DNA from: Blastochloris viridis | GTDB lineage: Bacteria > Pseudomonadota > Alphaproteobacteria > Rhizobiales > Xanthobacteraceae | Direction of reading: 5' to 3' | Assembly (NCBI RefSeq): GCF_001402875.1 | Contig: NZ_CP012946.1 | Span: forward strand, 908,001-972,000 | DNA length: 64,000 nucleotides | Part shown: positions 26,929 to 36,894 of the stretch, piece by piece | Layout of the letters: every line of letters starts with the position of its first letter | How positions within the stretch are numbered: position 1 is the stretch's first letter | Position numbers and translations under genes: made by a program | Notes under the pieces: model-generated | The model's input: only the letters and a program-made list of their open reading frames with translations | What the model was told of the DNA's origin: nothing | The model's database searches: none

Positions 26929-28948
26929 CGAGCTGGAGCGCGGCGCGGCGCGGCGGCGGGTCGCCAAAGGCGGACAGCAGCACGGCGCGCATCAAATAGG
27001 GCGCCACCTCCGCCTCGGGCAGCGGCCGGCTGAAGTGAAAGCCCTGCAGGAAGTCGCACCCCATCCCGCGCAGCAGCGCCGCCTGCTCGGCCATTTCGAC
27101 GCCCTCGGCGGTGACCTGCATGTCGAGGGTGTGGCCGAGCGCGACGATGGTGCGCAGGATGTGGGAAATGTGCTGGTCGCGCGCTTCCCAGCCGATCATG
27201 AACGAGCGGTCGATCTTGATCTTGTCGAACGGGAAACGCCACAAATAGCCCAGGCTCGAATAGCCGGTGCCGAAGTCGTCCATCGCCGTCGACACGCCAA
27301 TCGCCCGGAGGGTCTGAAGCTGCCCCAGCACGCTTTCGGTGTCGCGCAGCAGCAGCCCCTCGGTGATCTCCAGTTCGAGGCGATGGGGATCGAGCCCGGA
27401 CGCCGCCAGCGCGTCGGTGACGATCCTGCACAGGTCGGCGTTGGCGAACTGCGCGGGCGACAGATTGACGGCGACGCCCAGCGGCTGCGGCCAAGCCGCC
27501 GCGGCGGCGGCGGCGCGGTTCAGCGCCCAGGCGCCGATGGCGTTGATCAGGCCGAGGTCCTCGGCAATCGGCACGAACACCGTCGGCGGGACGTAGCTGC
27601 CGTCGGGCCGCGGCAGCCGCAGCAGCGCCTCGAAATAGGCCGGCCTGCCGGTGCGCGCACGCACCACCGGCTGGAAATGAAGCTCGAACGCCTCGTTGGC
27701 GGCGGCGTCCCGCACCAGGGCCTCGAGTTCGTGGCGGCGGCGGATTTGCGCCTCCATGCCGACCTCGAACAGGCAGACGTCGGCGCGCACGCCGGGCGAG
27801 CAGGCCGATTTGAGCGCAAGCTCCGAACTGTGCAGCAGCGCTTCGGCGGTGGTGCCGTGGGCCGGCGCGATGGCAAGGCCGATCGAGGCACCGCAGACGA
27901 GGTCGAGGCCCTTGACCACGAACGGGCGGTCGAGCGCATCCTTCAGCCGGCGGGCGAAACGCAGCGCGGTGGCGGGCTGCTCGATCTCGTCCTGGATGAT
28001 CAAAAAGCCGTTGCCGCTGATGCGCCCGACCAGATCGCACTCGCCGATGGCGCCGCTCAGCGTCTCGGCGACGGCGCGGATCAGGCCATCGCCGATGTCG
28101 TAGCCGTGCTCGTCGTTGATGCGCCGCAGCTGGTCGATGTCGATGTTGTGGATCGCCAGCGTGTGGCCGCTCTCGGGCAGCCGGGCCAGCCGCTTCGACA
28201 ACCGGGCGAGCAGCGTCGCCCGGTTCATCAGCCGTGTCAGCTCGTCGCGCTGCGCGAGGAATTCGTTGCGGACCTGTGCGACCTTGCGCTCGATGGCGAG
28301 GAACTCGGCGGTCTGCTCGGCGGCCTCCTTCTGGCGCGAGCGGACCTGGAGCACGATCGCCGGCGCGGCGAATGCCAAGGTGATCAGGGCCGCGAACGCC
28401 ATACCGACCATCGACAGCAGGCGGTCGAAGCCGGCGCTCTTTTCGGTCTGGTCGACATAGGCCTTGAACACGCCGGCAACCGTCCCGCGCACCAGGATCG
28501 GCTGGTAGGACACGGCGAACAGTGACTTCGGCGCCAACGGGTCGGTGTGCTCCAGAACGGTTTTGGGGTGGGCGGTGGCGGCGACCTCGCCGGCGACCGG
28601 GTCGACGACGGTGCCGCCGGTGCGCACCTGGCCCTCGATCTCGTCCGAGGTGAGGCGGATGTGGCCGGCGGTGTCGCACAATTGGTAGCGCACGATGCGC
28701 ATGCCGTGACGGTGGGCGGCCAGGAAGGCGGCGCTGCCCGGCAACGGCGCCCGGCCTGCGGCAATGTCGGCGAAATCGGGGAGGTTCAGCGCGAAATGGC
28801 GCTTCCAGTTGGCGACCGCGGATTCAGCATCGGCACGGATCAGCCTCTCGACGGTGACCTGGACGAATGCCAGCGTGGCTCCGGCCAACAGGACGACGCC
28901 GGCGAACAGGCCGATGAAGAACCAGGCGCCGGATTTCCGAAACGTCAT
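26915..28948 (-). CDS. Membrane EAL-domain protein with degenerate GGDEF
   Basis: The protein is 677 residues. Two membrane helices (about 10-32 and 182-202) bracket a periplasmic sensor region. The GGDEF-like domain (about 230-400) reads SGNGF in place of GGDEF, so cyclase activity is not expected. The EAL domain (about 415-660) keeps YFEALLRL, NLSPAQF, EITEGLLL, DDFGTGYSSL, KIDRSF, AEGVE and QGFHFSRPL, the residues for metal and cyclic-di-GMP binding, so phosphodiesterase activity is likely. It should lower cyclic-di-GMP in response to a periplasmic signal. It is divergent from the globin-coupled transducer gene, 427 bp away. Confidence 0.92.
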   Translation of the reverse strand: MTFRKSGAWFFIGLFAGVVLLAGATLAFVQVTVERLIRADAESAVANWKRHFALNLPDFADIAAGRAPLPGSAAFLAAHRHGMRIVRYQLCDTAGHIRLTSDEIEGQVRTGGTVVDPVAGEVAATAHPKTVLEHTDPLAPKSLFAVSYQPILVRGTVAGVFKAYVDQTEKSAGFDRLLSMVGMAFAALITLAFAAPAIVLQVRSRQKEAAEQTAEFLAIERKVAQVRNEFLAQRDELTRLMNRATLLARLSKRLARLPESGHTLAIHNIDIDQLRRINDEHGYDIGDGLIRAVAETLSGAIGECDLVGRISGNGFLIIQDEIEQPATALRFARRLKDALDRPFVVKGLDLVCGASIGLAIAPAHGTTAEALLHSSELALKSACSPGVRADVCLFEVGMEAQIRRRHELEALVRDAAANEAFELHFQPVVRARTGRPAYFEALLRLPRPDGSYVPPTVFVPIAEDLGLINAIGAWALNRAAAAAAAWPQPLGVAVNLSPAQFANADLCRIVTDALAASGLDPHRLELEITEGLLLRDTESVLGQLQTLRAIGVSTAMDDFGTGYSSLGYLWRFPFDKIKIDRSFMIGWEARDQHISHILRTIVALGHTLDMQVTAEGVEMAEQAALLRGMGCDFLQGFHFSRPLPEAEVAPYLMRAVLLSAFGDPPPRRAALQLVTAR

Positions 28949-29375
28949 GTGCTCGCCTCACTCAGGTCGGTACAATGCCACGGCGTTGGAAATAATCGGT
29001 TACGGTAGCGGCGAATTGCGGCCGTCCGTTTCAAATTTGTTGGGCGCCATGGCGAAATATTTCCATCGGCGGCGGGGAGTTGCCTAGGGGGTGCCGCCGT
29101 TACGTGCGCCGGGCTGCATGGGTGTTGTTACCGATCTTTTACCTGCGGCCGCGCGATCCGGGCGGTCATCCTGCAGCTTTTCGATGCAGTATGACGGCGG
29201 ATGTGTGCGATGACGTCGAAACGGGCGACCAGCGGCGGGATCAGCCGAGCATTTTTTGTCGGCGGCGCCGGACGACGTTTATTCGAGGTTGAAACAAGAC
29301 TTCGGACGATTTGGCGGTCTTCACGCTTCGGTAAAGTCGCTGGCGTAACTCTGGTGAAAAATCCGGAGTGGTCTC
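28949..29375. other. Divergent promoter region between the EAL and globin-sensor genes, 427 bp
   Basis: No gene is supported. It should hold promoters for both genes. CCGGAG precedes the ATG at 29376. I saw no clear sigma or regulator site. Confidence 0.5.
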
Positions 29376-30722
29376 ATGGTTGCCGATACTGCACTGGCGA
29401 AACGCGCTGCGTTCATCCGCATTGATGATGAGACCCGTCGGCATCTGCGCGAGCTGAGCCCGGTGGTGGCGGCGTGCATGCCGCCTGCGCTCGACAAGTT
29501 CTATCAGCACATCGCCGCGACGCCGGACATGGCCCGGCTGTTCCGCTCGCCCGAGCGCATCGCCCATGCCCGCATGCGCCAGATGCAGCACTGGGCGCTG
29601 ATCACCGAGGCCACGTTCGACGAGGCTTACGTCGCCTCGGTGTCCAGCGTCGGCCGCACCCACAACAAGCTCGGTCTGGAGCCGGGCTGGTACATCGGCG
29701 GCTACACCTATCTCATCAACGAGGTGGTGGCGGCGCTGCTAGGCCGGGCGTCGAGCTGGTTCGGCGGTGGGCCGTCGGCGGACATTCGCGGCAAGATCGC
29801 GGCGTTCGTGCAGGCGGCGATGCTCGACATGGACTTCGCCATCAGCGTCTATCTGGAGGAGAGCCGCCGCGAAAAGCAGGAGGCGCTGGCCCAGATCGCC
29901 GACTTGTTCCAGTCCTCGATCGGCACCATCACCACCACCGTCGATGCGGAGACGCAGGACGTGCACCGCAACGCCAATGAGATGGCGGCGACCGCCGACA
30001 CCACCAAGAAACGCGCGATGACGGTCGCGGCGGCGGCGGCGGAATCGAGCGCCAGCGTCGGCTCGGTCGCGGTGGCGGTCGAGCAGCTGTCGTCCTCGAT
30101 CAACGAGATTTCGTCGCGGGTGCAGGTGGCCGCCGCGACCGCTAGCTCGGTTGCCGACCGGGCGCGGGAAACGCGCGCGGTGGTGTCTAACCTGGTCAAG
30201 GTCGCCGACGAAATCGGCGGCATCATCACCCTGATCAAGACCATCGCGGCGCAGACCAACCTGCTCGCCCTCAACGCCACCATCGAGGCCGCCCGCGCCG
30301 GCGACGCCGGCCGCGGCTTCGCGGTGGTGGCGAGCGAGGTCAAGACACTGGCCGGCCAGACCACCAAGGCGACCGAGGACATCGAGCGCCAGGTCGGCAT
30401 GATCCAGACCGTGACCACCCAGACCGCGACCTCGATCGAGGAGATCAACGAGGCCAACGCCAAGGTCAACGAGGCGTTCGCCTCGATCGCGGCGGCGGTC
30501 GAGCAACAGTCGGCTGCCACCCAGGAGATCGCGCGCGCGACCGGGGACGCCGAGGCCGGCTCGCGCAACGTCGCCGGCGAGATGAACGAGGTGCGCGGCG
30601 ACGCCGAAACCACCGGCCAGGCCGCCGGGCAGATGCTGACGGCGAGCGCGACGCTGGCCAGCGAGATCGAGCGGCTGCGGACGGAAGCCACCGCCTTCCT
30701 GAACCGCATTCGCGCAGCGTGA
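29376..30722 (+). CDS. Globin-coupled methyl-accepting chemotaxis transducer (soluble)
   Basis: The protein is 448 residues with no membrane segment. Residues about 10-175 form a protoglobin-type sensor globin, with the proximal heme ligand His96 in [20 protein letters not shown] linker helix ([20 protein letters not shown]) leads to an MCP signalling domain whose hairpin tip is present as [41 protein letters not shown] is absent. This is the HemAT-like arrangement, so oxygen or another diatomic gas is the probable ligand, feeding CheA/CheW. The GGAG before the ATG supports the start. Confidence 0.93.
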   Translation: MVADTALAKRAAFIRIDDETRRHLRELSPVVAACMPPALDKFYQHIAATPDMARLFRSPERIAHARMRQMQHWALITEATFDEAYVASVSSVGRTHNKLGLEPGWYIGGYTYLINEVVAALLGRASSWFGGGPSADIRGKIAAFVQAAMLDMDFAISVYLEESRREKQEALAQIADLFQSSIGTITTTVDAETQDVHRNANEMAATADTTKKRAMTVAAAAAESSASVGSVAVAVEQLSSSINEISSRVQVAAATASSVADRARETRAVVSNLVKVADEIGGIITLIKTIAAQTNLLALNATIEAARAGDAGRGFAVVASEVKTLAGQTTKATEDIERQVGMIQTVTTQTATSIEEINEANAKVNEAFASIAAAVEQQSAATQEIARATGDAEAGSRNVAGEMNEVRGDAETTGQAAGQMLTASATLASEIERLRTEATAFLNRIRAA

Positions 30723-30781
30723 GGGCGGCCTGACGCCTTGGGCCGATGCGCAGGCGTGATCGGAAAGGTCACGGCTTTTGA

Positions 30782-32161
<1,380 letters not shown>

Positions 32162-32201
32162 GCCCGCCGTCGCCGCGTGGCGCGGCCGGCCGCACGACGC
32201 T

Positions 32202-32227
32202 GAAACCCGGTTGCTAAGCCGGGTTTC
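32202..32227 (+). terminator. Stem-loop downstream of aatA
   Basis: GAAACCCGG pairs with CCGGGTTTC around an 8-base loop, about 40 bp after the aatA stop. Only a short T/C-rich stretch follows, so efficiency is uncertain. Confidence 0.65.
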
Positions 32228-32371
32228 GCTTCCCTGGCCTTGTCTGATCCGACGTTGGCGTGCCGGGGCCACCGCGGGCTTGACCGGGCGCCGCGAATAG
32301 CGCCGAAATAGCGCAGGTCCGCTCGCGCCCGAGCAGGGTCCACCGCCGTCGTTGGCTCAGGAGATCTTTTC

Positions 32372-32845
32372 ATGAAGCGTCGTCTCGCCGCCGCTGCGCT
32401 GGCGGTCATGGCTCTCACTGTGCCCCAGGCGGCGCGCGCGCAATCGCACGCCGAGGTCGGCGTGCTGGAATGCGTGTCGGCCGGCGGCACCGGCTTCATC
32501 ATCGGCTCGATCCGCGACGTGACGTGCGTGTTCCGGCCGGGGCCGAACCAGCCGGGGCGGCCGGAGCAATATGTCGGCACCATTCGCCGCTTCGGCCTCG
32601 ACATCGGCGTCACCGAGCGCACGGTAATGGTGTGGGGCGTGCTGGCGCCGAGCCGCGTCATCGGCCGCGGCGATCTGGTCGGCGATTACGCCGGGGTGTC
32701 GGGGCAGGCGACGATTGGCGCTGGCGTCGGCGCCAACGTGCTGGTCGGCGGCTCCAACCGCACCATCTCGCTGCAGCCGGTCAGCGTCGAGGGCTCGCTC
32801 GGGCTCAACATCGCGGTCGGCGTCGCCGGTCTGGAACTGCGCTGA
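32372..32845 (+). CDS. DUF992 secreted protein
   Basis: The protein is 157 residues. A signal peptide (MKRRLAAAALAVMALTVPQAARAQ) is followed by a DUF992 domain: VGVLECVSAGGTGFIIGS, DVTCVFRPGPNQPGRPEQYVG, IGVTERTVMVWGVLAPS and the Gly-rich AGVGANVLVGGSNRTISLQP. The two Cys residues probably form a disulfide. It is common as single or multiple copies in Hyphomicrobiales and its role is unknown. CAGGAG precedes the ATG at good spacing, and an intrinsic terminator follows. Confidence 0.88.
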   Translation: MKRRLAAAALAVMALTVPQAARAQSHAEVGVLECVSAGGTGFIIGSIRDVTCVFRPGPNQPGRPEQYVGTIRRFGLDIGVTERTVMVWGVLAPSRVIGRGDLVGDYAGVSGQATIGAGVGANVLVGGSNRTISLQPVSVEGSLGLNIAVGVAGLELR

Positions 32846-32885
32846 GTCGAAACGCGGCGCCCGCTGCCGTTTCCCGAGTTGGAAG

Positions 32886-32909
32886 GACCCGCCGCGAGGC
32901 GGGTCTTTT
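32886..32909 (+). terminator. Intrinsic terminator of the DUF992 gene
   Basis: GACCCGCC pairs with GGCGGGTC around a GCGA tetraloop and is followed by TTTT. It lies 40 bp after the stop codon. Confidence 0.9.
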
Positions 32910-33119
32910 GTTGTGATCGATGTTGTGTTCAAGCAAAGGCGTTCAGTTACCGCCGGCCGCGACAGTCGTGGTTCACACTAGGTGTTTCCCCGCCGCGGGT
33001 CCGTATCAGCTTTGCTTGCGTCGACCGCAGCAGCCTGAAACGATGGCAACTCCCGACGCATTTTTTGGCACCAGCCCGCCGGATCGTTGGTTTTCCGCCG
33101 GGCAGCGGAGGTGGTCCAC

Positions 33120-35168
33120 ATGCCAAGCAACAGCGAAGCGAGAAGTCCCCGATGCATTGCAGTGGTGGGGCCGTTCCAGAGCGGCAAGACCACGCTGCTC
33201 GAGGCGATCCTGGCCCGTACCGGGGCCATTCCCCGGCAGGGCTCGGTCGACACCGGTTCGACCGTCGGTGACGGCTCCAAAGAATCCCGACTCCACAAGA
33301 TGACGGTCGAGGTCGGCGTCGCCAGCACGACCTTCCTCGGTGAGAATTACACCTTCATCGATTGCCCAGGTTCGGTCGAGTTCCTCCACGACATGCGCGC
33401 GGCGCTGCCGGCGGTCGATGCCGCGGTGGTGGTGTGCGAAGCCGACGAGCGCAAGCTGCCTCAGCTCGCGATGGTGCTGCGCGAGATCGAAGAGCTCGGC
33501 GTTCCGCACCTGTTGTTCCTCAACAAGATCGACAAGGCCGACAAGCGCGTCCACGACACGCTCGCCGCGTTGCAGCCGGCGAGCCGGGTGCCGCTGCTGC
33601 TCCGCCAGATCCCGATCTGGCACGACGGCATCGTGATCGGCTACGTCGACCTCGCGCTGGAGCGGGCGTTCGTCTATCGCGAGCATTCGGCCTCCCAGGT
33701 GGTGCCGCTCGAAGGCGACGAGCTGTCGCGCGAGAAGGAAGCGCGCTTCCAGATGCTGGAGCGGCTGGCCGACCACGACGACGCGCTGATGGAGCAGCTG
33801 CTCGAAGAGATCGAGCCGCCGCGCGACCGGGTGTTCGACGATCTCGCCAAGGAGCTGCGCGAGGGCCAGGTGACGCCGGTGCTGCTCGGCTCCGCGCTCA
33901 AGGGCAACGGCATTCAGCGCCTGCTCAAGGCGCTGCGTCACGAGGTGTCCGGCCTTGCCGACACCACCAGGCGGCTGGGCCTGACGCCCGGTGCCGATAC
34001 GGTCGGCTATGTGCTGAAGACGCTGCACACCGCCCACGGCGGCAAGATGTCGATCGTGCGCGTGCTGTCCGGCCAGGTCGCCGACGGCGCGACGCTGATG
34101 GGCGCCAAGGGCGATGCCGCCCGCATCTCCGGCGTGTTCAAGATGCAGGGGCAGCACACCGAAAAGCGCGGGCCGGCCATCACCGGCGAGACGGTGGCGC
34201 TCGGCAAGCTCGACCCGGTGGTGACCGGCGACACCGTCACCTCCGGCAAGACGCCGCTGCCGCCGCTGGCGGAGATCAAGCCGGTGCCGCCGGTGCTGGC
34301 GATCGCCGTCGCCGCCCGCGACCGCAAGGACGATGTCAAGCTCGGCCAGGCGCTGAACAAGCTGGTGGAGGAGGATCCCTCGCTGGTGCTGGTGCACAAC
34401 GCCGAGCAGAGCGAGATCGTGTTGTGGGGCCAGGGTGAGATGCAGCTTCGCGTCGCCGTCGAGCGCCTGCAGGACCGCTTCCAGATCGCGGTGACGTCCC
34501 ATCCGCCGCGGGTCGGCTATCGCGAGACCATCCGCAAGGGCGTGGTGCAGCGCGGCCGGCACAAGAAGCAGTCGGGCGGCCACGGCCAGTTCGGCGATTG
34601 CGTGCTGGACATCCAGCCGCTGCCGCGCTCCTCGGGCTTTCAGTTCGCCGAGAAGATCACCGGCGGCGTGGTGCCGCGCCAGTACATTCCCTCGATCGAG
34701 GAGGGCGTGAAGGACGGCCTGAAGGAGGGCCCGCTCGGCTTCCCGGTGGTCGACGTGGCGGTGACGCTGGTCGACGGCTCCTACCACACCGTCGATTCGT
34801 CCGACATGGCGTTCCGCACCGCCGGCCGCGTCGGCCTGGTCGAGGCGCTGCCCAACTGCCAGCCGGTGCTGCTGGAGCCGATCCACCACGTCGAGGTGTA
34901 TTGCCCCAACGACGCCACCGCCAAGGTCAACGCCATCCTGTCCGGCCGCCGCGGCCAGATCCTCGGCTTCGAGCCGCGCGCAGACTGGCCGGGCTGGGAC
35001 GTGGTGCGGGCGGAGATGCCGGAGGCTGAGATCGGCAACCTCATCGTCGAGCTGCGCTCGGCCACCGCCGGCGTCGGCACCTACACCACCCGCTTCGACC
35101 ACATGGCCGAGCTGGTCGGCCGTGCCGCCGATCTGGTGATCGCGGCGAAAAAGGCCGCTGCGGCGTGA
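33120..35168 (+). CDS. Elongation factor G-like GTPase (EF-G paralog)
   Basis: The protein is 682 residues and has the five-domain EF-G plan. The P-loop is GPFQSGKTT (about 17-25), the G4 motif is NKID (135-138), and domains II-V include RHKKQSGGHGQFGDC and the C-terminal RADWPGWDVVRAEMP. The G3 motif reads DCPGSVEF instead of DTPGHVDF, so the catalytic His is Ser85. Switch I also lacks the usual RGITI. A P-loop of this type and the altered G3 mark the FusA2-like paralog group and not the translocase itself. GTP hydrolysis may be slow or need other residues. GGAGG precedes the ATG at 33120. The role (ribosome-associated or regulatory) is unknown. Confidence 0.9.
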   Translation: MPSNSEARSPRCIAVVGPFQSGKTTLLEAILARTGAIPRQGSVDTGSTVGDGSKESRLHKMTVEVGVASTTFLGENYTFIDCPGSVEFLHDMRAALPAVDAAVVVCEADERKLPQLAMVLREIEELGVPHLLFLNKIDKADKRVHDTLAALQPASRVPLLLRQIPIWHDGIVIGYVDLALERAFVYREHSASQVVPLEGDELSREKEARFQMLERLADHDDALMEQLLEEIEPPRDRVFDDLAKELREGQVTPVLLGSALKGNGIQRLLKALRHEVSGLADTTRRLGLTPGADTVGYVLKTLHTAHGGKMSIVRVLSGQVADGATLMGAKGDAARISGVFKMQGQHTEKRGPAITGETVALGKLDPVVTGDTVTSGKTPLPPLAEIKPVPPVLAIAVAARDRKDDVKLGQALNKLVEEDPSLVLVHNAEQSEIVLWGQGEMQLRVAVERLQDRFQIAVTSHPPRVGYRETIRKGVVQRGRHKKQSGGHGQFGDCVLDIQPLPRSSGFQFAEKITGGVVPRQYIPSIEEGVKDGLKEGPLGFPVVDVAVTLVDGSYHTVDSSDMAFRTAGRVGLVEALPNCQPVLLEPIHHVEVYCPNDATAKVNAILSGRRGQILGFEPRADWPGWDVVRAEMPEAEIGNLIVELRSATAGVGTYTTRFDHMAELVGRAADLVIAAKKAAAA

Positions 35169-35178
35169 GACCATAAAG

Positions 35179-35200
35179 GAGACGGGCGGCCGCCCGTCTC
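35179..35200 (+). terminator. Perfect 22-bp palindrome after the EF-G-like gene
   Basis: GAGACGGGCGG and its exact complement CCGCCCGTCTC form an uninterrupted palindrome 11 bases after the stop. The tandem repeat array begins immediately afterwards. It probably acts as the 3'-end hairpin of the gene. Confidence 0.55.
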
Positions 35201-35560
35201 TCGTCGTCCCGGACGGCGCGAAGCGCCGAGCCGGGACCGCCCTCCGGAAGGGGCTTTTTCCTGCACACGATCCCGGGTCGCGCGGCCAGAGCCGCTTGCC
35301 CGGGACGACAAGCCTGGGCCTCGTCGTCCCGGACGGCGCGAAGCACCGAGCCGGGACCGCCCTCCGGAAGGGGCTTTTTCCTGCACACGATCCCGGGTCG
35401 CGCGGCCAGAGCCGCTTGCCCGGGACGACAAGCCTGGGCCTCGTCGTCCCGGACGGCGCGAAGCACCGAGCCGGGACCGTCATCCGGAAGGGGTGCTTTC
35501 CTGCACACGATCCCGGGTCGCGCGGCCAGAGCCGCTTGCCCGGGACGACAGCCACCCCCT
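35201..35560. repeat. Three tandem copies of a 120-bp intergenic repeat
   Basis: Units start at 35201, 35321 and 35441. The first two differ at a single noticed position (GCGCCG versus GCACCG), and the third differs at several, including GGGTGCTTTC for GGGCTTTTTC. Each unit starts TCGTCGTCCCGGACGGCGCG and contains inverted sub-repeats (GTCGTCCCGG...CCGGGACGAC). There is no coding content. Inverted copies lie on the far side of msrP. Confidence 0.92.
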
Positions 35561-35645
35561 CGCGAAAGGGTGTCGCCGTTTCGTGATTTGTGTTCGCCGA
35601 CGTTTCGGGCGGAATCAAGCGGTCCTCTTCCCCGGGAGGCCGTCC

Positions 35646-36656
35646 GTGTCCGAGCCGATTGGCCGGCCTGCCATCATCCGCAGGCCGGGTTGGGTGCTGC
35701 CCGACAGTGCGGCGGCGCCCGAGCGCACCTTTCTCAACCGCCGTGCCCTTCTCGCCGGGCTTGCCGGCGGCGCGACGCTTGCCACGCCGGCGGCGGCCGA
35801 TTGGCTCGACATCTTCCGCAGCAAGCCCGCTCCACCACCTGGGCCCGATCCAACCGCCGGGCTCTATCCGGTGCCGCGCAACGACGCCTATCAACTCGAC
35901 CGGCCGTTGACGCCGGAAGACGTGGTGGTCGGCAACGTCAACTTTTACGAGTTCTCCTCCGACAAGCCGACCGCGGCGCGCCTTGCCCAGCGCATGGACA
36001 TCCGGCCGTGGACGGTGAAGATCGACGGGCTGGTCGAGGCCGAGACCACGGTCGACATCGACGCGCTGATCCGGCGCTTTGCGCTGGAGGAGCGCACCTA
36101 CCGCCATCGCTGCGTCGAGGCGTGGTCGATCGCGGTGCCGTGGTCCGGCTTTGCGATGTCGAAGCTCATCGAGTTCGCCAAGCCGCTGCCTGCGGCGCGC
36201 TACGTGCGGTTCGAGACCTTCGGCAATGCCAGCTGGGCGCCGGGCCAGAAGCAGAGCTGGTATCCCTGGCCCTATGCCGACGCCTTCACCATGGCGGAGT
36301 GCGCGAACGAACTGGCCTTCATGGCAACGGGCGCCTACGGCAAGCCGCTCAACCGGGCGAACGGCTCGCCGCTCCGCGCGATCCTGCCGTGGAAGTACGG
36401 CTTCAAGCAGCCCAAGGCCATCGTGCGCGTCAGCTTTCTCGACGCCCGGCCCAAGGGGTTCTGGGAGCGGGTGCAGGGCTTCGAATACGGCTTCTGGGCC
36501 AATGTGAATCCGGAGGTGCCGCACCCGCGCTGGAGCCAGGCGCGCGAGCGCGATCTTGCCACCGGCGAGATGCGGCCGACCCAGATCTTCAACGGCTACG
36601 GGCGGTATGTCGCCCACCTCTATGAGGGCAAAGAGGGCGAGCGGCTGTTCATGTAG
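35646..36656 (+). CDS. msrP: Protein-methionine-sulfoxide reductase catalytic subunit MsrP
   Basis: The protein is 336 residues. A twin-arginine signal (ERTFLNRRALLAGLAGGATLATPAAA) directs it folded to the periplasm. The molybdopterin-binding Cys156 is in YRHRCVEAWSIAVPW. GNASWAPGQKQSWYPWPY, LPWKYGFKQPKAIVRV and ANVNPEVPHPRWSQA are family signatures. MsrP repairs oxidised methionine in envelope proteins using a Mo-molybdopterin cofactor. Its usual membrane partner MsrQ is not adjacent, which is unusual. The GTG at 35646 has GGGAGG upstream. The gene is bracketed by intergenic repeats in inverted orientation. Confidence 0.94.
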   Translation: MSEPIGRPAIIRRPGWVLPDSAAAPERTFLNRRALLAGLAGGATLATPAAADWLDIFRSKPAPPPGPDPTAGLYPVPRNDAYQLDRPLTPEDVVVGNVNFYEFSSDKPTAARLAQRMDIRPWTVKIDGLVEAETTVDIDALIRRFALEERTYRHRCVEAWSIAVPWSGFAMSKLIEFAKPLPAARYVRFETFGNASWAPGQKQSWYPWPYADAFTMAECANELAFMATGAYGKPLNRANGSPLRAILPWKYGFKQPKAIVRVSFLDARPKGFWERVQGFEYGFWANVNPEVPHPRWSQARERDLATGEMRPTQIFNGYGRYVAHLYEGKEGERLFM

Positions 36657-36724
36657 GGGGCACCTTCGTTCTCTCTGCGTATCGGGTCCGCTCACGTTCG
36701 CCCGGGTCGCCCAAGAGAGAGATC

Positions 36725-36880
36725 GTCGTCCCGGCAAGCAGCGAAGCTGCGCGACCCGGGATCGTGATCAGAAAGAGGCCAGACTCACCACGCGGTCCCG
36801 GCTCGGCGCTTCGCGCCGTCCGGGACGACGGGACATGGGCAAACGGTCCCGGCTCGGCGCTTCGCGCCGTCCGGGACGAC
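36725..36880. repeat. Inverted copies of the 120-bp repeat downstream of msrP
   Basis: Positions 36725-36829 read as a full-length but diverged inverted copy of the unit at 35201-35320, beginning GTCGTCCCGGCAAGC. A second partial inverted copy lies at 36844-36880. The 37-base blocks at 36793-36829 and 36844-36880 are identical to each other. Confidence 0.85.
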
Positions 36881-36894
36881 ATCGTGCCGCGCGC

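Noticed and set aside
35201..35560. CRISPR array
   Set aside because: Units are contiguous 120-bp near-identical tandem copies with no repeat-spacer alternation and no cas genes.
33006..36737. Very long minus-strand open frame opposite the EF-G-like and msrP genes
   Set aside because: It is antisense to well-supported genes, rich in Arg, His and Gly, with no domain or ribosome-binding site. It is a GC-content artefact.
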